DNA from: Taenia hydatigena | Lineage: Eukaryota > Platyhelminthes > Cestoda > Cyclophyllidea > Taeniidae | DNA: 64,000 nt | Direction: 5' to 3' | Assembly (NCBI GenBank): GCA_036345935.2 | Contig: JADWOT020000009.1 | Location: forward strand, 13,996,148-14,060,147 | The notes under the pieces: model-generated | Seen by the model: only the letters and a program-made list of their open reading frames with translations | Database searches by the model: none | What the model was told of the DNA's origin: nothing | Translations under genes and position numbers: made by a program | In this document: positions 36,901 through 50,270 of the stretch, in pieces | Numbering within the stretch: position 1 is the stretch's first letter | How the letters are laid out: every line of letters begins with the position of its first letter

Positions 36901-39900
36901 TGATGCAATGCAGAGCAAACAGCAAAAAAATTGGTAATTGCGTTCATTTCAACTGTGGAGTAGAAGATTTTATTTTAGGAACCGGAAGAAGAAGAAAAAA
37001 GAAAAAAGAAGGAGATTGGGTGTATAATCTCCTAGGTGCTTGTTGTATTATTGTTGTTTGACTCTTATGTAATAAGTTTAGATGTTGGGTTGCAAGGCCT
37101 GACAATCGTCTTTGCTTTGGAAGGGCAAAATTCGGGCATGGTTTAAGCCATGTAACAGATGTCCACCCTGCCCATTAACCATGTCATCCATTGGCTCACC
37201 TTAAATTCACAGCCTAAATAATGACAGTCGCTTTGAATCTGAAAAGAACCCTGTGTTTCGATTGGAGTACGCCAACTCCGAGTCATATCCCCTAATCGTC
37301 AACTCATAAAAGCTGGTTTCGAGAAGTGACCAGTCATTTTATGTGTTGGGCTTCCAACGTCAAGATTGATAAAATGCAACTTCGAATGAGTTGGCATGAG
37401 GTGGGATAAATACGGTGATGTAGTATTGTTTGGCCTTTCACTTATTGATAGCTGATTAAAATGCGGTGCTTCGGATTACCTAGAGACAACGCACGATTCC
37501 TCGAATGTTCGACTGAGATTAGAATTTTCCTGCCGCTACTTGAATCAAGGGTAAGTAAATTGTGTCGCCTTTGCCTATTACAGAAAATGGCAGTGACACG
37601 TTGTTGGCTTTGATGTAGCAATTGACTGCTATCCACTGCAGACAGTGTCAGGCCATTCACCCACCCCTCGCTCAAAGGAATAAACAAAGCTAATGCACAC
37701 AAAGTAATACATCTTTCAGTTAAAGTTGAGCTAGTGAAACTCATCGCCACCTAAAAGGGCACCCCACATAACCAGTGCCACTAGTTGTTTCCCATGTAAC
37801 CTGCAGTTGTGCTTGTGCATTCGTCAGTTGAATACTCAGGTGATGAGCTAGTTCTGCACATGTGGGTTCCAATGGAAGAGCCGTAAGCAACCTTAGTAGA
37901 CGCAAAATGACGCAAATTCTTCGGTTTTCATAGTACAAGCGTTTGAAATCCCAAGTTACAAAGCGTAATTCGTTGGTAGAGAAAATTTGTAAATTAAAAA
38001 AGGATGGAGCAGTCATCGTTTGCCCCCATGGAACCATTGAACATCCATTAGATCCATTGGTGAATTCGTTAGCTTCTCAAATACGTCAGCATTATCGTTG
38101 TTCCGAGCATGACTACAAAGGAAATTTGAACCAAGCTGACACAAAAGCTTAACTGACGTAGACGACGAAACCTAGATTGTCAAGTTGCAGTGAACAAGAC
38201 TTATGAGGCAAAGCGTATAGGTGCTCATCAGTCTCATTTTATATTAGTTCAACAATACATTTGGAAAAAGGTGGAGGATGGAACAACAAGAGCCAGAAAA
38301 GCAAGTGGCGAAATAGACGCATACCTGTACAACATGCCACGCAAAATAAAACTGCGATGATGCTCAACATGATGTGTACTCGGCCTCCGAGCCTCGCTTA
38401 TTGTGCATTTATATACACCTTAGGCTGAGTTCGCTAATTCGATTGGAGTGTCGACCACATTTCAGATGCCACGGCGATGACGTCGAAGAGACCTTTCATT
38501 CACTAAACTGATGAGATGCGTGTACTTCATTCTATCGTTTTTTGTGAGAAAGCGAACTGAAATGAGTAGAAGCGAATACAGTGAGGCCAAAGGCGCATAG
38601 AGGGGAAGGATTCATGCTTGATACTAGTTGACTATTTCTACATTTGAGCACTTCCTTTCCGTATTCAGATGCGCGCTTCACAATTCTGCGTAAGGTCAAG
38701 CCGCTTTCATTTGCTCTTGTTCCGCGTCTAATCAGCGCAAAATTCCTCTCACGAAGCTGCAGCAAACATGCCTGCCGTCTGGACCGAGGTTGCCATGTAA
38801 CCTCACTGTTGCTAATAATGAGCAAGCAAACTGCACTTTTCATGTCATTGTTTGCCTCCGTACTGTCCTAATCAGCATGTTGACGCAGCTCAGGAGGATG
38901 TGCTGAAACTCCTGTGACACCGAATAAGGTGATTTTCAGTGGCTTTCATAGTTCTACTTTAAATCATTTCCAATTAAGCTATCTGTTCTGAGGTGGAATT
39001 CCTTTTACCACTGTGAGTAGTTGCTTCCACGTACTGAACAAAGGAACCGTCCATGACGAGATGAGAAGTGGATGTGAGTACAGAAATTAAAGGGCCTTCG
39101 ACGAGGCCCCTGCCTTTTCAGTCTGTGTCCTCCAGCAGATGGTGTCGATAAGTCCGAAGTGTGGTTGCACATTATTGTGTAAAATTTGCAGTGATAACAT
39201 GTATGAACCCATCAGATGTGCAAATTTTGCTGTTGCATGCCACGTTACGGGGCAACAATAGTGTCATCTTGTGTGGGTGAATTTAACTAGGGAGCGTTAT
39301 CATTATGAGTGGTGCCAATGGACTCTTGACAGGTTTGTGGGCTCTCCATCATTCCATACATTAGTAAAAAGTCCAGCAATTAATTACTTGGAAACTCACT
39401 TGAGGTAACAGTGACATTCAATTTTAAACAAACGGTTCCACTTCCATATCCATTTCACAGATAAGCCGTTCGAGCATCTCTCCTAACACTACTTTAGGTT
39501 TTGACTATCGCAGGAGATTTCTAATTACCTCCCGTGAGTACCACTGAAACCTTACACCAGTATGGATGACGAACCCAGTATGTGGGCTGAGAATAAAATT
39601 GACGCCTGCAAAACACGTGGGTTTGGTTGTTTTGCGTAGTTAAGACAATGTCTGTGGGTGAGCGCATGTGATGTGCAAATGCGTAGGCAACCTCTGGTGA
39701 CATTAACTGAGAGCACCATTAACGTTGGGAAAATAACAGTTCCATTTTACGTGAACTTTAATTCTGACCTGAATATTTGTGCTAGGAAACAGTGACTTTG
39801 CAATGGTTAACATAAAAGTGAGCGGACAGATGAAAAATTTCAGTTTGTAAAAAAGTGATGTTAACGTCTTCTTTCCATCTAAGATAGAAGGCGTATTACA

Positions 39901-42900
39901 AGGTAAGGCGTCCAAAACTAATCACACTTATGGCGAGGCAAGTTCCTTGGCTCTGCAATCCCATTTGCACTTCTCATGGCATGTTGTGCTGTCTCAGCCT
40001 CGATCGTTTCATCCATCCTCTGCCTCGAATGTAGGAGTCAATCATGCTAAAGTGCCTTATTCTCATAAAATCAGGTCCTGTAACAATGCCTAAAATGCAC
40101 CACTCCTCTTCTAGCGGTTTGCTAGCAATTGAATCAATAAGCATTCATGCTGTTAAGCCCAGCATCTGTGGACAACCAAGCAAAGGAGAGTGGTTACATA
40201 GGTCAACGTAGTTCTTGACAGAGAAATCTTTGGCTGTAGGGATTGCAATGCATTGTTGTAATAGACACGCATTTTTGGGAAGTAAATGGAGATACTTGCA
40301 AAATCACCATTTCGCCGCAATTAATTATAAAAATAGGAACCGCCCTAGAGAGTGAAGGCAAAGCATGACTTATTCTTTCTGTGGAGGCAAGCATCACTTA
40401 TTCTCTTTGAGTTTTATCATCCAAATGAGGTTAGCCTCAATGTGCATCGGCCTCTCATGCTGTCATATTATCCCAACGCTTTCTGTGCCATGTGCTTGTG
40501 AAATTAAAATTAATGTGCTCTCGTCTGCACCAATATCGCTAGACAAGTTGCACTACTTTGTCTCTTTACGCCCCTCCGAAAGTTGACAAATGGGTTTGCT
40601 CGCGCAGCATTACAGTAAGCTTCGAAATTGTGCCTTAATAATTATGATTCCAAGAGACGGGATAGTCATGTGGTTGAGAATAAGAGCTCCTCTGGTGTTG
40701 GTTGTAGCCTCATTGTTTATGAGTTGGTGTTATGATGCGATTAGCCGCCTTTGACCATCCGTCAGATTTGGTTTCGTTTCTGCATTTACACCTTTTCCAC
40801 CAGTAATTGTAACCTACTTCTACGACTCTTTGAACTCCACAAATGAGGCTTTCAATATGGTCTCGTTTTTTCTACACACTTAATAGCGTATTAATCTAAA
40901 TAAAATTGGTAATCCCTTAGCAATTGCAGATAGCCGTGAAAGTATCTCTTTTATGCAGGCCACCATGTTCCTCACTGTGAAAGGATTCAATCGTGGGAAA
41001 ATGCGACCTACAAAGAGAGGTAGATACAAATAGTGAATGCCTGCAAATGCTTTATTTATTCATATTTTTTTTTAAATCGCAACTGACAAAGTGATCGGCA
41101 ATGTGTTTTGTTGGTGCCTTAGGGGCTTGGCCTGTTCTTCTTCAGAAGTCAAATGTCGCCAAATCAGTTTGAGGCACGAATTAACCGTTTGCATATTTCG
41201 AATGTTTTTAGCCCCATGATGTGTCAGTCTCCTAGGCTATTATTGCATTTCGAGTTATTTATAGTACGTACTTCTACAATAAAAAAACTAGTATTCTTTT
41301 GTCGCAGTCAGAGGCGTAAAACAAGTTGCACAATCTTGCATCGTATACGCTCCCGCATTATTGGCTTATAGCTGGCTATGTTCGAGCAACTGTACTGCCA
41401 TCTCCAAATTTAGACCTTCGCATTTGCTGTACACACAGAGCGCGTTGTCATGTGAGAGATACTGAAGGCTCTCGCACTCCTATTTGGGATTACACAATCG
41501 CGTTCCGTCGATCATGAGGGGGTGTGAACAGCTTTATGGCCTCTTAATGGTTCGATTTCATTTCTTTTTCCCACTTTGCATTTCCGCGATGCCACCAAAT
41601 CCTACAATGTTATTCATTTGATAAGCTGGACTTCTGCAAGGGATCTCTTCTCACAATACGCAAAAATAAAAGGCAGCATCAGTTGTCAGGTTATCAAGTT
41701 GAGGTGGAAAACTGGCAAGATGGATTGGCATGAATGCACGTGTAATCATAAAGCAAGAGATTCTCTGCATTAAGCATTAAACGGGAATAATGTGGTAGAC
41801 AAAGTGGAGATGCATCTTTAGGTCATTACGACTCAGTCCTTGAATGTGAGCATGGATTTTGTATGCACCGTGAATGCTACGCTTAGATAATTCCAAAATG
41901 TCCTAAGCATCGAGTGTTCTGTGATGCACTAAATCATGCCTGACCACTTCAACCCCTATGGCATGGAACTTTGCAGAGGAAAGGCTAGCAGTCAAAGAGC
42001 GTTTTATGCATTTCGGACAAATTGTGGCTTATGTGCATTTGGGAATTGTGCTTTGGTGCAAATTAATTCGCCTTTGGGCGTGAGGATGAAGTTACGCAAC
42101 CCATTTACGCTAATAGTGGAATCAGAGCTTTTATTCATTTATTGCAAAGAAGATTGTTGCCACTCAAAAGCAACTTAGTAGAACGCTAAGGATGATGAAG
42201 ATGGAGATTTTATTTCTACTATGAGGAGGTCACCACAGACCAAGCCTTATGCCACACCAACACTGCACCGGGCATCGAATAGTTTTGTGGTAACGTTTGT
42301 TAGAGGACGCCTTTAGATTGTGGCAACAATTAATGCGTCCAAATTCACTTGACAACATTTTATTGGTCCCTGGTGCGCCCGACCCAGTAATGGATTTGAA
42401 CGCTTTCTTGACGTGCACTAACAGATGCAGCATGCACATAACAGAAACACTGCTGTAATTTGTTTGGATTGGAGTTGTAATGGGCAGATAAACACTAACA
42501 GGAGCAACGCTTGCGGTATTTGGTCTATCTTCGTCCCCTTACGCGTTTCCAAGAAGGACAACGACCATGCAGAGTAGCAGCAAAGAGGAACTCTTTTAAG
42601 GAACCCCACTATGCGGTTGCCTACGGTGTCTATGTGAGGATGTTGGCTATGTGAAATAGCAGCATACTCTCCACTAGCCTGCAAGCTGAGTTGAACGCAT
42701 TGGTAGATGTGACGGACAGACAAACAAATGTCAGTACAGCACCAAACTATGAACCAAACAACAGGGAAGAATAGACGCACAGTACTAGCCCCTTTGGAAT
42801 TGGATTCTGTCGAACCAAGGAGAGGCGAACTGCACATCATCGGATAATCAACGTCAAGTTTCAATGCCTACAAAAATTGTAGTTCCAAAGAAACTATGCT

Positions 42901-43627
42901 AAACTTGCTTGCATTTTAGCCTCTGAAACCTATTTTGCAAAGCAATAAATAATAACCTCTGGACCAAGATCATTTCGCATTTGTCTGGTGTCTGAAATTA
43001 ACTTGTTCTCCGCTACGCGATTTTGGCTTTGTGATCGTAAATGTCACAGGTTTGTAGTGGACGAATTCGTTCAGGATAGCCAAACTCTTACTTATGCACG
43101 GCTGTCAGTTGCCATAAAGGCATTTAAGTCCGGCACCCTTTTTCAAAATTTGTTCTTTATTGACAAAATGGGCAACGTGAATATGAAAATTAGTAGACAG
43201 TAAAAGAAGGACGACAACTCTGTTTTGTCATTGAATCCTTGTTAATTATGCTGGCGCATTCAAATTTGAAAGAATTAATTTCGTTCTCTTTAAAGCAGTA
43301 ATTCAATCTGTGTCAAGCATGATACGAGCGTCAACAAAATGCATATAAAATGTCAGTTTCCTGTTGGTAATTGAATTTGGATAAACCTCCAAACCCCGAT
43401 AAGGTTACCAAGGTTCCAAATTAGTGGTAGCGAAAGCAGCAGTAATGGCGGCGAGCTAACTGGCCAACCAGAAAGGACTTGGCTATCGCGTTGAAGAAGT
43501 TGTTGCAGAGGGTTTCGAAATCTTTGCAATGAAATCATGTTTTTATTCGCATAGTCTTACCTTACTATCAATAATAGCTTGTCAACCATCAATCGCTCAC
43601 TTATGCTCAAAAATCCCTCTCACGCAG
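36901..43627. other. Low-repeat spacer, no gene recognised
   Basis: No partner sequence was noticed elsewhere in the window. The longest frame is 148 codons on minus (42,864-42,418) and hydrophobic/Cys-rich, without a recognised domain. Purine-rich AAG runs lie near 36,985-37,010. Confidence 0.4.
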
Positions 43628-43727
43628 TTACTCCATTTCATGTCAATTTCATCGGCCACTAACGCAACTCATTTCGTCGTTTTGTCTAGTTCTCAGGCCA
43701 CTGCACGTTATAGTCCGAAATCTCCCA
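43628..43727 (+). CDS. Candidate exon of an unidentified spliced gene
   Basis: A 100-nt open stretch after a strong acceptor (CCCTCTCACGCAG), encoding ISSATNATHFVVLSSSQATA. It ends CCCA|GTGACT in phase 1, which agrees with the phase-1 start of the next candidate exon 69 bp downstream. The donor is weak. No family is recognised. Confidence 0.3.
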
Positions 43728-43796
43728 GTGACTAAGACGTGATCACTAGTGCCTGACGAGTTGGCCTTCTACACAGCACTGATTAGCCAAACTCAG

Positions 43797-44016
43797 TGAT
43801 CACATATGGCGGGAGTGATGCAGGTGACTTACTTCAAGCCACACTTCCGGCTCTCCGTCTACCTAAGAATAACTTTGGCACAACCTATAGCGAGGTTTGT
43901 GCCATCGGACAAGATAATAATCTTGTAGCCTGCGTGCTACAACCCAGCCACAAAGAAAGTATTCAGAAAACGACTAATAACGAAGGAAAAGTCGTTGCTG
44001 TTAGCGCTGTCTCAGG
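43797..44016 (+). CDS. Candidate exon of an unidentified spliced gene
   Basis: A 220-nt open stretch between acceptor CCAAACTCAG and an excellent donor GG|GTAAGT. The product reads ITYGGSDAGDLLQATLPALR, then TTYSEVCAIGQDNNLVACVL, with a coding-like third-position mix. It lies in low-repeat DNA at the centre of the inverted repeats. I do not recognise the protein. Confidence 0.4.
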
Positions 44017-44245
44017 GTAAGTAGAATGCACAAAACCTCTCCTTCTCATACTTTCATCTCGTCAAGGTATGCTTAATAGTGCGTCTCAGTGTAAGCATGA
44101 GGGAGAAGCAAGGGCGTGGCATAAAATTTTAAATTCATCGACGATTGCGATATCATGACTAGTGGAATTATCCAGAATACATTTATCCAGCAAACATGAG
44201 CGTCCACTTTAACGCATCAATGAAAATATAAATTTTGCCTCAAGG

Positions 44246-44438
44246 CAATACCTACACTTACGGCCCATTCGGTTCGATGGTTGGTCTATCCACCCAAAAG
44301 CCGATCGGGTTAATGGCAATGCAAGTGGAGCATGAGAAAAGCTTACGAGCTCTGAGCCTCAGCTTCTTCTTTTCTGATAGAGAGACCCACAAAATGGCCG
44401 AATCATCTGTCACAAATGCAGTCAATCTAACAAAATAA
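44246..44438 (+). CDS. Candidate terminal exon of an unidentified spliced gene
   Basis: After acceptor TTTTGCCTCAAG the frame reads NTYTYGPFGSMVGLSTQKPI, MQVEHEKSLRALSLSFFF and ends in TAA. The phase does not join directly with the exon ending at 44,016. An intermediate exon, or the alternative frame that stops at 44,336, would be needed. No domain recognised. Confidence 0.28.
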
Positions 44439-45559
44439 AAAGATCGGTATAGGTCAAGCAAGGCAGATCATCAATTTATTAAAGACTGATTGTGGCGTAT
44501 TTTAGTCCTTCTCAGACATTACTTAAAAACTCGAAACACTTAAAAGCAAATGTAATTACGATGAACGTGAGGAGGCCGCCGCCCTTGGCTGACTTCCGAC
44601 GATCAAGTCGGTTGATGCTGACCAACATCCACATTCGGTGAAAGTGGTCACTGAGGTGGAGCTAGTTAAGTTGCAATCGGGTCCAGTTGTTGAATTTGGA
44701 TCTGGATGAGTTTGATGTGCGCAATCAGTGGCAAAGTCGGTAATGTGAAGCTGGCGGTGCACAAGTTAAGAAGAGCATACGCAAATGAGAATTGAGGATG
44801 CGCATAGCCTAAACTAGGCACAATAATACACAAGCAAAAACCATAACTTGCTATAATAAATTAAGTTGGTAAATATTTCCACAACACCGTTTTAAATTTT
44901 GACAACGTTCGGTGGGACCGGAAACTAACTTGCGAATAAAATCTGTAATGGAAAGAGAGAGAGAGGAATTGCAATCGCTATGAGAAACCTGCCCACACTA
45001 CAGCTAAAGCAAGAAGGACTGAAATAGACATCATAAACACTTCGTTAAAGTGATTCAAATGAGAATAGATTTCACGAATGGAAGTAATTTAATGCATCCA
45101 AACACTAAACTGGTGGAAAGGAGAGAAAGAAACGAAGGGGTGAATGGAAAGCCGAAGGTGCTTTCGTCATCGGAGTGAAGTGGGGAAGGTGGCCAGCACT
45201 TGGTAGAAGCAAATGTTATCATCGCTCAACTCCTCCTCCTCCTCCATTAATATCTCATACAGTTGCTTAGTCTGTGCCGGTGAGATCGTTGACGTTAAGG
45301 CCATGCAAGTACATCAGTTGCATTGGTGAAGAGTCTGTTTTGCTTTTTCGTTCCCTCTTCTTCTTCTTCTTCTCTTATTATTACTGTTACTATTATTATT
45401 AATATTTCTCTTCTTCCCCTTCCTATTCGTAAAATGAAACTTACCACTACACCGCCAAATCGAACGCAATTACCGATTATTTTCTTGCTATTTGCTCTTC
45501 ATTGCATCACGGGTGCATACACATACACACCCATTCACCAAATGTGTGTCATGTTCGTC
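44439..45559. other. Low-repeat spacer with simple repeats
   Basis: A plus-strand frame near 44,605-44,710 (DADQHPHSVKVVTEVELV) is open between stops but unsupported by splice sites. CTC repeats lie at 45,230-45,246, and TTC then ATT repeats at 45,355-45,412. Confidence 0.4.
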
Positions 45560-46380
45560 CCTTGTGTTTATGCAGTGAGTTACGGAGCTTTGGATGGAAG
45601 CAGACTATAGAATTCATTTGTTAAACAAACCAAGATAACATATACACATCGTTACATGGGAAAATAAGGCAGCATATTGATTAGTTGGAATCATTGCAGT
45701 ATGATTCCTCCAGTACTACGACGGCGGCGCAACCAGACATAGTGCAAGCGAAGTTCTGTTACGAAGCAGAAGCATGCTTGGTGATGGGTGGATGGATGGG
45801 TGGCCGAATGGCAACTCCACTTCAGAAACACACGTTCCTTCTCCTCCTCCTCCCTTCCCATTAATACTAGCATGCTGTGAACTGACAAGCATTCCCTTCC
45901 TCAACACTATTTACTATTTCACCATTAGTGTCGCATGGACGCTACTTCCTTCTCTCTCCTTCTTATTTGGCCTCCTGGATGGTTGGAACCCACGTCAAGC
46001 CTTAACCTTGCTACTCGAGGTGTTAACGTAAGTGCGCCACATTTGTGAAAAGCACCCCCAAACAAGCACCATGTTAGTAGAACCGACAGCGAACTCGAAA
46101 TTCGAATGCATAAATGGCAGGTTGCGCGTGAAGTGATGAGGTATTGCTTATGGCAAGATTACGCTCAACGTTGTTGTAAATCAGCTCTGCTACAATGCAC
46201 ATGAGTAATGGAATTAGAGGTGCACAAATAAGCAGTGTAATACTTTGTTTGTTTGAAGTACCGATGTCGGTCAGGGTCACAGAGGTGGCCAGATTGCTTT
46301 AGCTTATTGCCCTCTGTCCGTTGAATATGTATGTATTCTATCCGCGTATTCAGCCTTCATTTGCCTTCAAAGAAGCCTCT
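45560..46380 (-). repeat. Block B6, inverted copy
   Basis: Inverse of 36,900-36,060. Short frames here (for example 45,774-46,031) have identical-frame partners in the other copy because the copies are so similar. Confidence 0.85.
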
Positions 46381-48706
46381 ACACGCTATAAACAGCAAAT
46401 CACTTTCAAATTTTACATCGCTATTTTCTGCTAATCTCATACGATCATTCGTGTAAGTTTATATTATCTTTATTTTCTATTGCCTGTGCTCCCATCTACG
46501 CTTGCATGGTTAGTTTTCGCGCCAGCTAGTTAACCATTATAAAAAGATTGTAAAATTTAGACAAGTGTTGTTATGGCAAAAATTTGCAAATTTAAAAAAA
46601 ATTTGTTTATCGAACAAACATTGATGCGACTGGCTAGACTTGTACGCAAAGCGTCCATGCGGTGTGCAATTTATTACCCGCTGGTTCTGGTAAATGAGGC
46701 ATTACCTGGTGTGAGAAGTTGGAAATGCAGTAACCATTCGGTAATTCCTATTGTTTTTGTTTTTAGGTTGTTATTAAGTCTCTGGTGTTATTAAGTCTTA
46801 AAGTTATTAAGTTTTTGTTGTCCTTTTCGCACTGGCTTGTAAAAGTAGACGCAAAGAATTCATAACGTGACTGGTAAGGCGTTTAGCTTCTCTTCTACGC
46901 TGCCTACTTACGTCAACTTTTGCTGCGCAGTACTTTGGGTGATAAATTAAGAGTGTTTTGGCGGTTTTTAATGACATTGCTTTCTAATGACGGTGGATTT
47001 TGTTTATTGATGGATAATTGCGTTGGGAGGAGTTCGAACTTGGCAAAGCACTTGGCGTCTGCTCATTACTTCCTAGCTGTTAAGTGTTCATTGCAGTCCA
47101 AACCTTGTTACCATTGTTATTCGTGTTCATTGCCAGAAGAGAATGGGAGTTGAAGAAGTAGCTGCAGCGATTTGTGCGGATCTCGCCTTCGTTATTGATG
47201 AAATTGGGTGTGTGCGTGTTTCATTTGACAGTTCGAGGTGTATGTTTCTTGTTTTATGGGGTAGTGGTTTTTCCATTTTACGTAAATCTACGTGCAGTGA
47301 TGTTTTCAATATCGTCTATTTGCAATGCATAGAATTCAGTTGTAGTTCCGTAGACGAATGCGTGTACGTGTATATGCTTCGTTTTTGTAAATGTAGTTCA
47401 TGAGGAAGAAGTTGGACGAGTCTTGGTTGACGGTCAGATGGCAATACATTTTGGCAATAGTTCTCTGTGGTGAACATTGGGGTGGAGGGGAGTGATTGAA
47501 GTTGTCCCGGTGGTATGTTAGGTGGGTATGTAGGGGATTATTTGAAAAAGGAGGGAATGATGTCATGGTGAATGGCGCCCCATTTGGTGGGAGGGAAGGT
47601 GAGGAGAACTTGCAGAGCACTTGGCTTTACCTGTCACCAAGGTGGTTGCGGACGCAAGGCATAGCGAAAAGGGATTTTCGCTTCCTGCGGAGCATTATTT
47701 TGTGATGAGCATGGCGACATGAGTGAGTGGCACTATATTTGATGACTTGACAGGGTCTGTTTTTAGCTGCAATGCCTACTAATATTAGTTTTTCTACTAC
47801 AAAGCACTTCCTGGGGCTTAATTAAAAGATGGTGGATGAAATGTTAATTCAAAACGATGGGTGTTGATTAATGTTGCCGAATTGGCTACGCAGGATTCTA
47901 ATGCTGCAAGTACTTGGTTGCCACTTATAATTTTATCACTAATAAGTCCTATTCGACATGCATGTGTCTTTTTATCCACTTCCTTCATACAGTCATTTGC
48001 TGGAACAAATGTTAAATAAATGACTGCAGTTGTTGTTGAGGCTGTTTCTTTTCCACATAAAATGCCTAGTCAAGTTATTTTTTACCACGCAATGCTTACA
48101 GTGATTAGGAAAGTTTCTTTGGGCAGTCTGTTAACTGCCTAATTTGGCAATAGGATTTTTAGCTTTGTTATGTTCTTGGTGCTCTTTTTCACATGCATAT
48201 CATTTTACCGACGCGTAGGCTTGTGGATCTATTTTCGCAAGTAGGGTTAGCGGTGTAAATATTTTGCAAAGACACTACCTTCTTGCGTGCATTTTTTCAC
48301 TGCGCAATACTTGAACTGGTTAAGCATGACTGCTACGGTGTTGTGTTAAATGCTTTAGTTATGCAGCGACGATGGATTTGGATTAGTGAGACCTGATTTG
48401 CTGAATAGAGTTGAAAACCCACCACATGCTTGCTCGCCTCCTTCCACTTCTTGGTAAAGTATGTTTGTCGCCTCCACTTCTGGAGATTAATTGAGATTGT
48501 TTTGACAGTTTCTTAAATGGCTTGTTTGGTGTGCCTTCTCCTTTTTCACCTCTTCCTCGATTGTCCCCTCTTTCGCCTCCTTTAGCTTCCCCTTCTTCGA
48601 ACGGCTCTTTGACTTCCTCCCTCTCCTCTTTCCAGCAACAATGACTTTTGAGTTATCCACACCACCTCATTCTCGTGTCTACAGCGTTGGCTTCTTTCAT
48701 TTCTAC

Positions 48707-48784
48707 CCACTGCAGCTTTCGCCTCATCGGACGACTTCGAGGCAATGCGAAGAAATTGAGTGTCTGCTGCAATGTGATGAACTT
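48707..48784 (-). repeat. Conserved 78-bp core, copy in unit 3
   Basis: Inverse of the core at 23,325-23,402 with four substitutions. The surrounding frame (48,865-48,653) matches 23,250-23,455 and contains KFITLQQTLNFFALPRSRP. Confidence 0.8.
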
Positions 48785-49259
48785 CACATCAGACGCTTCC
48801 ACCGATTCATCGACCTCCTCGTCTTCCACATGATCATCTGTTTGAAGTGTTGTCTTGTGACACACTGCTGTGCTTCTTTGGCAACCTGAATGCCGTTGGT
48901 GGTAATAGAGGTGTGTGTAAGGACGAACTCCTACCTCTCCTCAACACAATGTCCTCCATTGTTTGGGCGAAAAAGAGGGGGCTGCACGAAAGTCCGTAGA
49001 ATCGGCTGGAAAGGACAAGTGAAAGGTAAACTAAGAGAAAGAGGGCACAAAATCGCCTCAAACCCATCGTCATTTTCGCGGCGCTGAGCTTCGGGAGGTG
49101 ACCTAAACAACTGATTGAATCGATTGTCTCACCGTTTGAAAGTCAGCTGCCTGGTCACTACTGTCACACTGCACGTGCAGAAAGGAGAAAGTGCTGTCGT
49201 CGCAAACGAAGCAGGCGTCTCAACACTTACTCTCTTACTCACTCACCCACTTAATTTCT

Positions 49260-50270
49260 CATTTGTGGTGGCGAAGATGTATTAAAAGAGGTGTTGAATG
49301 GAATGGAGAAGAAGGGACAGTGATGTATGTATATGTGCACGTACGTTTGTAGGTGCCAGTGTGTGTATGCGAAGAAACATAACAGTGGCAGTGGTGGGGT
49401 TTAAGAAGGGAAATGCTAAATTGGTAATACATGTGCGTGTGTCGCATATGTGTGACGGTGAGATGAAATTCGATAATTGTGAGTTGAAGCAGGACCACAC
49501 GGAGAGAGAAGTAGTCGTTTAGATAGATGATTGTCAAATTAGATTAAAATTAGAATTCAGTGGAAGAAAGTAGCAAAGGAAGTGGGTAAATTAGTGGAAG
49601 TGATGGTGTGGGAGGCAGGGAACGTTGCATGGCATGACTTGAGTGACTGGTGGTGGTGTTGACTAATTGGGAGAAAGGAATGGAGGTAGAGAGGCTCAAG
49701 AGTCACGGTGAATGCTGGAGTGGGTGAAAAAGGAGGGGTAGAGGGAGAATGAGTGAAGTAGGTTTGAAGTAGAATGGAAGGAGAGGGTGTTTGGAGAGGA
49801 GAAAATGAGTAGGAAGTAGTGTTTGAGAAGCAGAGGTGGGGGCAGTGAAGAAAGCCTACTAGCTTCACTATAAGTAACTGTGATGGTGGCGTTGAGCTAT
49901 CAAGTGGGTGCAGGTAGTAGAAGCAATAGCAGGTGCTGTTGTGTGAGTAATTGGGTGGATGGGGAGTAGCGATAGTGCAAGGATTGGAGGGAAGTGGGAG
50001 GAAACTACTCGGAGGGAATGAGTAAGGAAAGAGGATTCAGGTGTAAAATGGCGAAGGGCAATGAGAGAGGAATGGTGGAACTGTGCAGAGTGCGTAGATA
50101 TGGGTGAGGTCAAAGAGGCCAAAAATAAACAGGAAATGCATGCACTGGTAAGAATGCTTGGACGAGCACGTAGGATGCAGGAACATGGACTGGATGTTAA
50201 GTATATACACAAGTGTGAATGGTTGCTGAAACACGAATAGAGGATACGCAAAGACTCAAAATTGTGCTTC
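49260..50270 (-). repeat. Pyrimidine-rich strand segment, copy 3
   Basis: The minus strand is C/T-rich (the plus strand is G/A-rich), homologous to 4,293-5,130 and 21,880-22,900. The minus frames of 134 and 103 codons are compositional. Confidence 0.75.

Noticed and set aside
38505..38570. CTGATGAGATGCG considered as a hammerhead ribozyme core
   Set aside because: No properly spaced GAAA and closing stems were found around it.
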